Source: DAOUBA01 sp034432855
Lineage (GTDB): Bacteria; Chloroflexota; Anaerolineae; B4-G1
DNA length: 9,096 nt
Assembly: GCA_034432855.1 (NCBI GenBank)
Contig: DAOUBA010000060.1
Span: 1-9,096 of the forward strand
Direction: 5' to 3'
A program made the position numbers and the translations under genes. The notes beneath the pieces were generated by a model, which worked only from the letters and a program-made list of their open reading frames with translations, was not told the origin of the DNA and searched no databases. Below, piece after piece: positions 1-6,588 of this stretch. Every line of letters starts with the position of its first letter. The first letter of the stretch is position 1.

Positions 1-152
1 TCGGCCGTGTCGAAGAAGTTGACGCCGAGGTCAAGCGCGGTGTGAACGATGCGCGCAGTTCCATCCGCGTCCACGAACCGCCCGAAGGTGTTGCCGCCCA
101 ACCCTAGCACGGAGACCTTGAGCCCTGAGCTCCCAAGCCGACGGTAGATCAT
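1..152 (-). CDS. Aldo/keto reductase, N-terminal fragment (runs off left edge)
   Basis: About 50 codons are visible, starting at the ATG at 150-152. The peptide begins MIYRRLGSSGLKVSVLGLGG and continues to VNFFDTA. This is the classic N-terminus of the NAD(P)H-dependent aldo/keto reductase family: the beta-hairpin 'RRLG.SGL.VS.LGLG' and first barrel strand, then the 'G.NFFDTA' motif carrying the catalytic-site Asp. The catalytic Tyr, Lys and His lie beyond the window. A strong Shine-Dalgarno (AGGAGGAG on the minus strand) sits about 5 nt before the ATG and settles the start. The family reduces aldehydes and ketones of sugars and other small molecules; the substrate cannot be told from this piece. 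The gene is intact as far as seen, unlike the decayed acetyltransferase just upstream of it. Confidence 0.88.
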   Translation of the reverse strand, partial: MIYRRLGSSGLKVSVLGLGGNTFGRFVDADGTARIVHTALDLGVNFFDTA

Positions 153-182
153 CGATGCTTCTCCTCCTGGCCTCTCCGGCCG

Positions 183-607
183 CTACATTGCCTCGTTGAA
201 CTCATCCCGGTACTTCACCAACGCCGGATGCGCCCTCCATACGGGCCCGGTTGAGCAGAATGACCATGAACGCCTCGTCCGGAACGCCATCCCACCGCGA
301 CGGCAGGCCGTGTTGCGAGGCGGGCTTGAATCCGAAGCGCGGGTATCACTCGGGGTCGCCGATCACGATCACGAGCGTGCATGACTCCCCCTTAGGATGT
401 CAATCCCTTACCAGGGCCGATCCGATCCCCTTGCGCCGAGACTCCGGCATGACGATCATCGGCGCGAGCACCATGCCGGTAAGGGGCCATGAGCCCGCCT
501 TCGATGCCGGCTTCGTCGGGGTGTTCGAAGACGCTCTCGTTGACCGCCCTCATGGCCAACATGCTTTCGGGTCGCTCCTTGCGCACGGTGACTACGGCCG
601 CCCTCCA
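183..607 (-). pseudogene. Degraded GNAT (YhbS-like) N-acetyltransferase
   Basis: Pieces of one GNAT protein lie in three minus-strand frames in the correct order. Piece 1 (about 600-495) reads VTVRKERPESMLAMRAVNES then VFEHPDEAGIEGGL, the usual N-terminal helix region. Piece 2 (about 480-403) reads GMVLAPMIVMPESRRKGIGS then ALVRD, which contains the acetyl-CoA loop R-R-K-G-I-G. A TGA follows at 400-402. The same frame resumes with TLVIVIGDPE, a TGA at 346-348 where family members have Tyr, then YPRFGFKPA. Piece 3 is a final frame ending ALVKYRDEFNEAM with TAG at 183-185. About 40 residues expected between pieces 1 and 2 are missing, so there is an internal deletion as well as frame changes and two stops. 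Intact relatives acetylate small molecules or amines with acetyl-CoA. This copy cannot make a working enzyme. Its 5' end is overlapped by the reading frame of the upstream phzF-like gene. Confidence 0.85.
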
Positions 608-1406
608 GGCCGTACACCAGCAGCTCACCGCATGAGATCGTGACCGCCTGGCCCCCCATCAAGACGCGCTCCCCTCTCAGGTGGATGTGGGGCACGCCGC
701 CGCGCTCCGAAGCCTGGAAAGCCACCAGGCGGCCCTTCTCGAGCCGCTTCCCCCAGAACGGCCCGGGGGCGCAGTGCGCCGACCCCGTGACGGGGGCCTC
801 ATCTATGCCCACCCAGGGCGCAAAGTAGCGGGAGACGAAGTCGTGCCGCGGCGAGGCCGAGGCGCTAGTGACGGCCACCCCTCTCCCTGGCATCGCCCGC
901 AGCGAGGCGAAGTCAGGGCAGAGGCAGCGCACAGTCTCCTCGGAGTCAACCTCTATGAGGTGCTTGCTCCCAAACATGCCGACATACCTGGGCATCACGC
1001 CCAGGGCTGCGAGCAGCCCCTCGGGGGCATCAGATGGCTCCGCCGGGGTGGCGGGAAAGACGATCTCGATCAGACCGTCCCCCTTGCGTTCGGCCGTGAG
1101 CAACCCGCTGCGCGTGTGGAAACGGGCCAGCTGTCCGGGCCCGAGCAGATCCTCCTGCCAGGGCACTTGCGCGCCCGCCAGCGTGGCGTGGCCGCAGAGG
1201 TCTACCTCGACCTTCGGGGTAAACCGGCGCAGGGAGTAGCCGTCGTACTGCTCGAGGAGGAAGGCTGTCTCCGACAGGTTCATCTCGCACGCCACTTGCT
1301 GCATCCAGATGTCCGCACGCGGCTCGGGCAGAAGACAGACGGGCGCAGGGTTTCCCGCGAACGGCTCACTGGTAAACGCATCAACCTGAAACAGCCTGAT
1401 TGCCAA
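456..1406 (-). CDS. PhzF-family isomerase with altered active site and read-through C-terminus
   Basis: The start is a TTG (MAIRLFQVDAF), chosen because AAGGAGG lies about 6 nt upstream and the PhzF N-terminus begins there. Family hallmarks are present: 'AGNPAPVC', 'NLSETAF' with the catalytic-type Glu46, 'VDLCGHATLAGA' with His73, and 'PVTGSAHC' with Ser209. PhzF/YddE proteins are two-lobed diaminopimelate-epimerase-fold enzymes acting as cytoplasmic isomerases. Most members outside phenazine clusters have unknown substrates, and no phenazine genes are present here. Two oddities stand out. The conserved Asp of the 'DPxTGSAHC' motif (Asp208 of Pseudomonas PhzF) is Ala204 (GCC; one base from GAC). 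Also, the normal fold ends near residue 264 (GELLVYG), but the frame stays open for about 50 further Arg-rich residues that translate the neighbouring acetyltransferase wreck out of frame. The native stop therefore seems to have been lost. The gene may be recently inactivated or altered in function. Confidence 0.85.
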   Translation of the reverse strand: MAIRLFQVDAFTSEPFAGNPAPVCLLPEPRADIWMQQVACEMNLSETAFLLEQYDGYSLRRFTPKVEVDLCGHATLAGAQVPWQEDLLGPGQLARFHTRSGLLTAERKGDGLIEIVFPATPAEPSDAPEGLLAALGVMPRYVGMFGSKHLIEVDSEETVRCLCPDFASLRAMPGRGVAVTSASASPRHDFVSRYFAPWVGIDEAPVTGSAHCAPGPFWGKRLEKGRLVAFQASERGGVPHIHLRGERVLMGGQAVTISCGELLVYGLEGGRSHRAQGATRKHVGHEGGQRERLRTPRRSRHRRRAHGPLPAWCSRR

Positions 1407-1473
1407 GGTGTCCTCCTTCTGGGGCTTCTTCGGTTCTTGCTCCCGCCCGCGCCATCAGCCCTGCCCAACGGAC

Positions 1474-1831
1474 AAAGCCAGCACCGTCCGACATCATTGC
1501 CACCAAGTTCTTCCGCATGCCGTGGAGATCTCCCCTTGCGGTATCCCGCAGCCACGGTGGCAGTCGGCTTGACCTATCTCGCGGCGAGGCGGGGGCGCAG
1601 GAGGACCGGGCCTCCCTGCATGGCGCATGCAGAGATCAGCGGCTTGGGCACGAAGTACTCCTGGCGCTCGAAGCGGGCTCCGATCTCTGTCATGGTCGGG
1701 GTCATCCATCGAGAGATGATCTCTTCTGGGGGAATGCCCTCGGCAAGCGCAGCAGCCACCAGCTCTTTCCTCCTCTCGAGATCTCCCTCCACGATGGCGT
1801 CAAGGATGTCGTCGAGATCTGGTAGAGATAT
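1474..1831 (-). pseudogene. Degraded corrinoid (cobalamin-binding) protein, MtbC/MtaC-like
   Basis: The first part reads LPDLDDILDAIVEGDLERRK and then a helical segment with EGIPPEEIISRWMTPTMTEI, ERQEYFVPKPLISACAMQGG and LRPRLAAR. This is the four-helix cap domain of methyltransferase corrinoid proteins. An in-frame TAG at 1574-1576 interrupts it. The same frame continues VKPTATV after the stop. The reading then shifts by one frame to TARGDLHGMRKNLVAMMSDG followed by AGF (about 1545-1474), which is the start of the Rossmann-like B12 domain. The cobalt-binding motif expected there is DxHxxGKN. Here the His survives (D-L-H-G-M-R-K-N) but the Gly has become Arg. Homology stops at GAGF, so most of the B12 domain is gone. 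No ATG is seen at the 5' end. An ATA at 1829-1831 occupies the place of a start codon about 10 nt after GGAGG, so the start may be mutated too. Intact proteins carry methyl groups between a substrate-specific methyltransferase and a second one. Neither partner is visible here. Confidence 0.85.
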
Positions 1832-2024
1832 CTGTTGGGGCCCTCCGGTCTATTTGGAGTACGGGAAGTCAGTGCACGGGGCCGCGTCGCCGAGCTGTCT
1901 CCCTGGCACTCCTCGGCCAGGCACCCGGAGTGGTTCTTCGCAGCCGGTGCTCCCGATTCCTCAACTGCGGGCTCGCGGGAGACGTGAGCCGATGCTCGAT
2001 CCTGATGGTTCTTTGGTCGCGGCC

Positions 2025-2960
2025 CTATGCGGGGCGGGATGCCTCCATCCCGCGAGTCATGGGCTCCAGCACAGAGCGCAGATCCCTCATCTCAGCCTCT
2101 GGAAGTGGGCGCAGCGGCGGGCGGACGTGCGGCTCGATGACCCCGCGCAGGCCTAACGCCGCTTTGATGTGGGGAACCGAAGCGCCGTTCTGCAGCATGC
2201 AGCATACCGCGGATACGTGTCGGTACGCCTCTCTTACGTCCAGCCAAGACCCGCGCTCGGCCGCCCGCCACAGCGCCACATAGGGCTCCGGCACTGCGGC
2301 CGCAGGCCCTGATATCGTACCGGCCCAACCCATTGCGGCTACCGAAGGAAGGAGCAGATCGGCGCCTACCAGGATTCGGAAGCCCGGGCCGCCGGCTTCG
2401 GACAGCAATCGTATACCATACAGGTCCCCGGTGCTGTCCTTCATGCCGACCAGGTTGGGGTGGCCGAGCAGCGCCCGGACCACAGAGGGAGTCAAATGGT
2501 TGCCCGTGTGCTGCGGGATGTTGTAGAGCAGCACTGGGTGATCGGGCACCGTGCTGGCCACCGCGGAGAAGTGAGCAATCAACCCTTCTTCGCTATGTCG
2601 GAAGTAGGAGGGCGTGATGATCGCCAGCGCGTCGGCGCCGGCCTCCGCTGCCAGCCGGGCGGTGGCGATGGTCCCAGCGGTCGTTATCCCGCCGACCTGC
2701 GCGACAACAGGTACACGGCCCGCGGATGCTGTCACCGCCGCACGCAGCACGCCCATCCGATCCCCATCATCGAGCAGTGGCCCCTCGCCGGTCGTCCCGC
2801 AGGCGAAGATCCCGTCCACACCCCGGTCCACCAGCCATTGGACGAGACGGCGCGCCCTCGGGGCGTCCACGCTGCCGTCGGAAGACATTGGGGTCGGGAG
2901 GGCAACGATCACCCCTCTCAGATTCTCAACGACCTCGCGCCGAATACCCATCGCTGTCAA
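2025..2960 (-). CDS. DapA-family (class I pyruvate-type) aldolase/lyase
   Basis: This 311-aa (beta/alpha)8 barrel belongs to the dihydrodipicolinate synthase / N-acetylneuraminate lyase superfamily, whose members form a Schiff base between an active-site Lys and a 2-oxo acid, usually pyruvate. Visible motifs are 'GTTGEG' at residues 55-60, 'LLYNIPQHTG' with Tyr146, and 'VGMKDSTGD' with the Schiff-base Lys174. Where true DapA has an Arg that grips the aspartate-semialdehyde carboxylate (in 'P-G-R-T'), this protein has 'P-Q-H-T'. Lysine biosynthesis is therefore unlikely, and a catabolic aldolase or dehydratase of a 2-oxo (3-deoxy) acid fits better. The start is uncertain: TTG at 2958-2960 lies 4 nt after GGAGG, while the in-frame ATG at 2949-2951 lies 13 nt after it. 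The gene is the last of the tct-dha operon, 27 nt after dhaL, which suggests it processes the imported compound. The exact substrate is unknown. Confidence 0.9.
   Translation of the reverse strand: MTAMGIRREVVENLRGVIVALPTPMSSDGSVDAPRARRLVQWLVDRGVDGIFACGTTGEGPLLDDGDRMGVLRAAVTASAGRVPVVAQVGGITTAGTIATARLAAEAGADALAIITPSYFRHSEEGLIAHFSAVASTVPDHPVLLYNIPQHTGNHLTPSVVRALLGHPNLVGMKDSTGDLYGIRLLSEAGGPGFRILVGADLLLPSVAAMGWAGTISGPAAAVPEPYVALWRAAERGSWLDVREAYRHVSAVCCMLQNGASVPHIKAALGLRGVIEPHVRPPLRPLPEAEMRDLRSVLEPMTRGMEASRPA
2034..2053 (-). terminator. 8-bp perfect hairpin at the 3' end of the operon
   Basis: GCGGGATG (2034-2041) and CATCCCGC (2046-2053) form a perfect 8-bp GC-rich stem with a 4-nt loop. The hairpin sits in the last codons of the DapA-like gene, a few bases before its TAG. 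No T-tract follows on the minus strand, so this is not a standard intrinsic terminator. It could be a U-less terminator, an RNA 3'-end stabiliser or chance. The next 184 nt (1841-2024) hold no gene I recognise. Confidence 0.3.
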
Positions 2961-2987
2961 GCATCCTCCCAGCGGCCGGCATGGCCC

Positions 2988-3620
2988 CTACATGTCACTT
3001 ACGTGGCTGTAGAGCCCTCTCACAATCAGCACCCCCACGGTAGCGCCCGGGTCCTGCATGTCCCGGGATCGCTCTCCGTAGTAGGCAGGCCTCCCGTGTC
3101 TTGCGACCATCTGCTTCGTGGACTCCAGCCCTGCCTCCGCGGCTTCCAGGGCCCGCGCAAGGGCCAGCTCCATCTCCACGTCTCCGGCGGCGGCCAAGGC
3201 ATCCGCGGCCGGCTTCAGGGAATCGACGATCGTCTTCTCGCCTGCCTGCGCCTTGCCCCTCTCCATGATTCCGTTGACGAATGCCTGGAAGAACGCCGCC
3301 AATTCGCCGGTGGCAAGTTCCTCCGAGCCGGCAATCGCTCTTCCACCTCGCATGAACCCTGTAGCAACGAGGGTACCCATCGTGGATGGCGCGGCTTTGG
3401 CCATGGCCATCCCGGCCCTGGTCAGGATCTTGCCAATGTCCGTCTCCTTGGCCCCCGCGACCTCTTCGTAGGCGGCGCTGAATGCCCTGGGCATTGTGAG
3501 GCCGAGATCTCCATCGCCAAGAGCAGCGTCCAGATCTGTTAGGTGTTGCTTATGCTCCTCCATGAGGGCGGCGAGGCGCCCCAGGGCTGCAACCACGTCA
3601 TCCTTGCGCAACGGCCTCAT
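2988..3620 (-). CDS. dhaL: Dihydroxyacetone kinase subunit DhaL (nucleotide-binding)
   Basis: This 210-aa all-helical protein is full length for DhaL. The metal/nucleotide site is intact: 'LDAALGDGDLG' supplies Asp31, Asp36 and Asp38, which bind the two Mg ions of the nucleotide. The Ser/Thr-Gly loop is 'APSTMGTL' at residues 77-84. The C-terminal 'YYGERS...DPGA' segment forms the lid. DhaL holds the nucleotide and passes the phosphate to the ketose bound on DhaK. No DhaM or other PTS phosphate donor is seen in the window, so I cannot tell whether free ATP or a remote PTS protein supplies the phosphate. The ATG at 3618-3620 follows the dhaK stop by 10 nt with only a weak Shine-Dalgarno, so translation is probably coupled to dhaK. 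Confidence 0.93.
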   Translation of the reverse strand: MRPLRKDDVVAALGRLAALMEEHKQHLTDLDAALGDGDLGLTMPRAFSAAYEEVAGAKETDIGKILTRAGMAMAKAAPSTMGTLVATGFMRGGRAIAGSEELATGELAAFFQAFVNGIMERGKAQAGEKTIVDSLKPAADALAAAGDVEMELALARALEAAEAGLESTKQMVARHGRPAYYGERSRDMQDPGATVGVLIVRGLYSHVSDM

Positions 3621-3630
3621 CGCCGGCGAC

Positions 3631-4644
3631 CTAGGTGGGCAGTTGCGGCTGCACGAAGAACGGCGTGCTGGCCGGTCGAGCCAGGAGTTCTCTCATCTCG
3701 TCGTCCAGCCTCATCAGGGAGATTGAGAAGCCCGCCATCTCCATCGATGTGGCGAACTCCCCAACATAGATGTGATAGGCACGGATTCCACGCTCTGCCA
3801 GGACAGCATGTGCCTTCCGATAGATGATGTACAGCTCTTCCCTCGCCGTACCTCCGAGGCCGTTGACTAGCACTGAGACCTCATCGCCCGCCCGGAACGG
3901 AAGATCTTCGAGAACCGCTATCATCATCTCGTCCACCACATCGTCGGCTGGCCGCAGCTTCCCTCGCCTGATCCCGGGCTCGCCGTGGATACCCATGCCG
4001 ATCTCCATCTCGTCTTCGCCGATGGTAAAAGTGGGTCTGCCGACCTCGGGGATGATGCAAGGCGTGAGTGCTACGCCGATTGTGCGCACATTCGCGGCGG
4101 CTTTGTCGGCGACCCGTTTGACCTCATCCAGGCCGGCTAGTTCGTCCGCCTTCGCTCCGGCCACTTTGTAGACATAGAAGATCCCGGCCACCCCTCGGCG
4201 CCGGCGCTCCTCGTCCTTGGGAGCGGAGGCAACGTCGTCGGTGGCCACCAGCGACTCCACACGGATGCCGTCGGCGGCCGCCATCTCGGCCGCGAAGTCG
4301 AAGTTCAGCACATCTCCGCCGTAGTTGCCGTAGATGTACAACACACCCGCGCCCGCATCGATCGCCTTCGTGACCTTCAACATCTGCTCTGCGCTCGGTG
4401 ATTGAAACACACCTCCCACCGAGCACCCATCGAGGAGCCCGTCGCCGACGTACCCTAGGAAGAGAGGAAGATGACCTGAGCCCCCGCCGGTGGCAAGGCC
4501 TACTTTCCCTTCCCTCCTGGGGCCGGCCTTCACTATGCAGCGCAGATCGTCGGCCACATACGCGAGCTGGCCCGGATGGGCGCTTACAATGCCCTGTATC
4601 ATCTCGTCGACGAATCCATCGGGGTTGTTGAGGAACTTCCTCAT
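3631..4644 (-). CDS. dhaK: Dihydroxyacetone kinase subunit DhaK (substrate-binding)
   Basis: This 337-aa protein binds the ketose covalently, as a hemiaminal on a histidine, for phosphorylation by DhaL. Key residues fall almost exactly at the E. coli positions: His58 in 'GGGSGHLP', Asp111 in 'GNYGGDVLNFD', and the covalent His220 in 'MGIHGEPG'. The canonical 'GGGSGHEP' is here 'GGGSGHLP', a Glu-to-Leu change next to the active His that is common outside glycerol operons and may go with another substrate. The reading frame is open much further upstream, but homology starts at MRKFLNN. Two ATGs are possible: 4648-4650, which overlaps the tctA stop as ATGA but is only 2 nt after AAGGAG, and 4642-4644, which is 8 nt after it. 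I prefer the second. Known relatives phosphorylate dihydroxyacetone, and some phosphorylate erythrulose. The true substrate here is open. Confidence 0.94.
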   Translation of the reverse strand: MRKFLNNPDGFVDEMIQGIVSAHPGQLAYVADDLRCIVKAGPRREGKVGLATGGGSGHLPLFLGYVGDGLLDGCSVGGVFQSPSAEQMLKVTKAIDAGAGVLYIYGNYGGDVLNFDFAAEMAAADGIRVESLVATDDVASAPKDEERRRRGVAGIFYVYKVAGAKADELAGLDEVKRVADKAAANVRTIGVALTPCIIPEVGRPTFTIGEDEMEIGMGIHGEPGIRRGKLRPADDVVDEMMIAVLEDLPFRAGDEVSVLVNGLGGTAREELYIIYRKAHAVLAERGIRAYHIYVGEFATSMEMAGFSISLMRLDDEMRELLARPASTPFFVQPQLPT

Positions 4645-4646
4645 CG

Positions 4647-6137
4647 TCATCGCTCCTTGTCTTGCCTGGAACGCTGCCATGCGGCAAGCCCCAGGGCCAC
4701 GACGCTGGCACCGAGCAGTGTAGCGGCGATCGGCTCCCCCACAAGAATCCCCCAATCTCCCGCCGACATCGCCAGCGACCGCCGGAGGTTGGACTCCGCG
4801 ATCGGGCCGAGAATCAGCCCCAGCACCAGCGGCCCCGGCGGGAACCCCTGCCGCCGGAGCGCCACGCCAAGTACACCCGCAATCAGCATGAGCCACACGT
4901 CGTGCGCCGAGTTGTTTAGCGCGTAGGTGCCGACGGCGCACGAGGCCAGCACGATGGCCCACAGACGCCCGCGGTTCAGCCCAACGATCCACCTCACGAT
5001 GCCCCGGGCGCGCACTACGCTAAGCAGGCCGCTGATGATGGTGGCGGCAATGCAGATCCCGACGATTTCGTAGAAGAGAGGCAGGTGATCCCGAAAGAAC
5101 AGCGGCCCGGGCTTCAGACCCCAGATCAGCAGAATCCCGATCAACACAGCCGTGACCGTGTCGCCGGGCACACCCAGCGCAAGCGTGGTGGCCAGCGCGC
5201 CGCCGACAATCGAGTTGTTGGCGGTCTGCGCCGCCACCAGGCCCTCCAGACTGCCTCTTCCGAACTCCTCCGGCCGCTTGGAGATACGCTTCGCCTGATC
5301 CCATGACAGGATGCTGGCGATGTCCCCACCGGCCCCGGGAATCGCGCCGACCACGGTGCCGATTGCTGAGGAAAGGAAGAAGGCCGGCGCCACTTGTCGC
5401 ACCTCGGCGCGCTTTGGCATCAGTCGTCCCAGGACGCCTGTTACCGCCGAGAGTCCGGCGACCAGAGTCCGCCGCTGCAACACCTGGTCGAGTACCTCCG
5501 CTACGCCGAAGATGCCGATCATGATTGGGATAAACGAAAGACCGCTCAGCAGTTCGGGCTTGCCAAAGGCGAAGCGAGGGTAGCCGACGATTGGGTCAAA
5601 CCCTACGGTGGCCAGCAACATGCCCAACAGACCCACCAACAGACCCTTGACCACCGACATACCGGAGACGCTAACCATCATTGATAGCCCGAACAACGCC
5701 AACGCGAAGTACTCCGGCGGTCCAAACCGTAGCGCGAAGTTCGCCAGCGGGATAGCCACGAGCGCCAGTGTGATCAAGCCGAACAGGCTGCCGCCTGCGG
5801 AGGCGAGCGCATTGATCCCCAGCGCCAGGCCGGCCCTTCCCTGCTTCATCATGGCGTAGCCGTCGAAGGTCACGGCAATGCTGGCGGGCGTGCCGGGCAT
5901 GTTTATCAGAATCGCGGTGATGTCCCCTCCGAACATTGCCGCGATGTAGACGCCCAAGATGATCGCCAGCCCCTGCGCGGGTGGGAATCGAAACGCGAGC
6001 GGGGTCAGCAGCGCCACACCCATAGTGGCGGTGAGACCCGGAACGATGCCGAAGAACATCCCCAGCGCCACACCCAGGAGCAGATAGGGCAACAGCGACG
6101 GCGAGAAGGCGGCCAGGAACCCGTCCAGGGGAGACAT
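4647..6137 (-). CDS. tctA: Tripartite tricarboxylate transporter, large membrane subunit TctA
   Basis: This 496-aa polytopic inner-membrane protein is full length for the TctA family and is the ion-coupled permease of a binding-protein-dependent secondary transporter. Both internal repeats show their signatures. The first half has 'GIVPGLTATMGVALLTPLAF', 'FGGDITAILINMPGTPASIA' and 'DGYAMMKQGRAGLAL'. The second half has 'GAIPGAGGDIASILSWDQAK', 'AAQTANNSIVGGALATTLAL', 'GVPGDTVTAVLIGILL' and 'WGLKPGP'. Around 10-12 hydrophobic segments are spread along the chain, and a short basic tail (QRSRQDKER) ends it. The ATG at 6135-6137 lies 6 nt after the tctB stop with no clear Shine-Dalgarno, so translational coupling is likely. 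Its own TGA sits inside the dhaK start region. Family substrates are citrate, other di/tricarboxylates, aromatic acids and sugar acids; which one applies cannot be read from TctA. Confidence 0.95.
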   Translation of the reverse strand: MSPLDGFLAAFSPSLLPYLLLGVALGMFFGIVPGLTATMGVALLTPLAFRFPPAQGLAIILGVYIAAMFGGDITAILINMPGTPASIAVTFDGYAMMKQGRAGLALGINALASAGGSLFGLITLALVAIPLANFALRFGPPEYFALALFGLSMMVSVSGMSVVKGLLVGLLGMLLATVGFDPIVGYPRFAFGKPELLSGLSFIPIMIGIFGVAEVLDQVLQRRTLVAGLSAVTGVLGRLMPKRAEVRQVAPAFFLSSAIGTVVGAIPGAGGDIASILSWDQAKRISKRPEEFGRGSLEGLVAAQTANNSIVGGALATTLALGVPGDTVTAVLIGILLIWGLKPGPLFFRDHLPLFYEIVGICIAATIISGLLSVVRARGIVRWIVGLNRGRLWAIVLASCAVGTYALNNSAHDVWLMLIAGVLGVALRRQGFPPGPLVLGLILGPIAESNLRRSLAMSAGDWGILVGEPIAATLLGASVVALGLAAWQRSRQDKER

Positions 6138-6143
6138 GAGGCG

Positions 6144-6569
6144 CTATATCCCGTCCAAGGGAACCCGTAGCACGTATCCAAACGCCACGGACAAGAACGC
6201 GGTCACGAGCGCGGCGAAGAGGAGCGCCGATCCCCAGCGGCCGGGGCCAGACAGACGTGAGAGTGCCGCTACATACAGCACGGTAGGCACGTCGAAGCGC
6301 CATCGGTGCCACGCCACGAGGTAGACCGCGGTTAGGCCCACAACGCCGACCGCGGCAGCGACATCTGTTCGCTCAGCAGCCGATATTGCCTTGCGTCTAC
6401 GCCCCTCTACTATCAGCAAGCCGGTCAGCAGGGCAAGCGATGCTGCTAGCAGCCGTGGGTAGGACGCCGGGCTGAGAGAGCCCTCCGCGCCCGGAGGAAA
6501 AGGCACCGTCAATACGAAGACCGCAGCGGCGAGCAGCGTGAATGCCGCGGCCGCAAGCAGATCCTTCAT
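6144..6569 (-). CDS. tctB: Tripartite tricarboxylate transporter, small membrane subunit TctB
   Basis: This 141-aa protein has four hydrophobic segments (about residues 5-25, 40-56, 70-90 and 108-135) and the 'SLSPASYPRLLAASLALLTG' stretch typical of TctB after the first helix. It lies between tctC and tctA, the usual place. TctB is the small membrane partner that assembles with TctA. The start is odd. The only ATG (6567-6569) is directly abutted by AGGAG with no spacer, and an in-frame TAG sits 9 nt upstream, so no earlier start exists. Initiation may depend on ribosomes finishing tctC 19 nt upstream, or a downstream codon (for example CTG at codon 4) may be used. Confidence 0.9.
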   Translation of the reverse strand: MKDLLAAAAFTLLAAAVFVLTVPFPPGAEGSLSPASYPRLLAASLALLTGLLIVEGRRRKAISAAERTDVAAAVGVVGLTAVYLVAWHRWRFDVPTVLYVAALSRLSGPGRWGSALLFAALVTAFLSVAFGYVLRVPLDGI

Positions 6570-6588
6570 CTCCTGCTACCGATGCGAA

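Noticed and set aside
456..1406. Phenazine biosynthesis function for the PhzF-like gene
   Set aside because: No other phz genes are present, most PhzF-family proteins are not in phenazine clusters, and the conserved Asp is missing here.
1841..2024. Remnant of another gene between the DapA-like gene and the corrinoid relic
   Set aside because: All three minus frames were read; one ends in a short open stretch (GDAAPCTDFPYSK then stop), but nothing matches a family I know, so no gene is called.
681..2156. A 491-codon open frame on the plus strand, antisense to phzF and the corrinoid relic
   Set aside because: Its translation is low-complexity, Arg/Pro/Gly-rich and matches no family, while the opposite strand shows clear PhzF and corrinoid motifs. 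High GC suppresses stops and creates such shadows.
2460..3542. A 360-codon plus-strand open frame antisense to the DapA-like gene and dhaL
   Set aside because: Same shadow effect; both minus-strand genes have intact catalytic motifs and ribosome sites.
4645..4992. N-terminal extension of DhaK by over 100 residues to a start at 4992
   Set aside because: The extension is Arg/Ala-rich, overlaps the conserved coding sequence of tctA, and DhaK homology with a Shine-Dalgarno begins at about 4644-4650.
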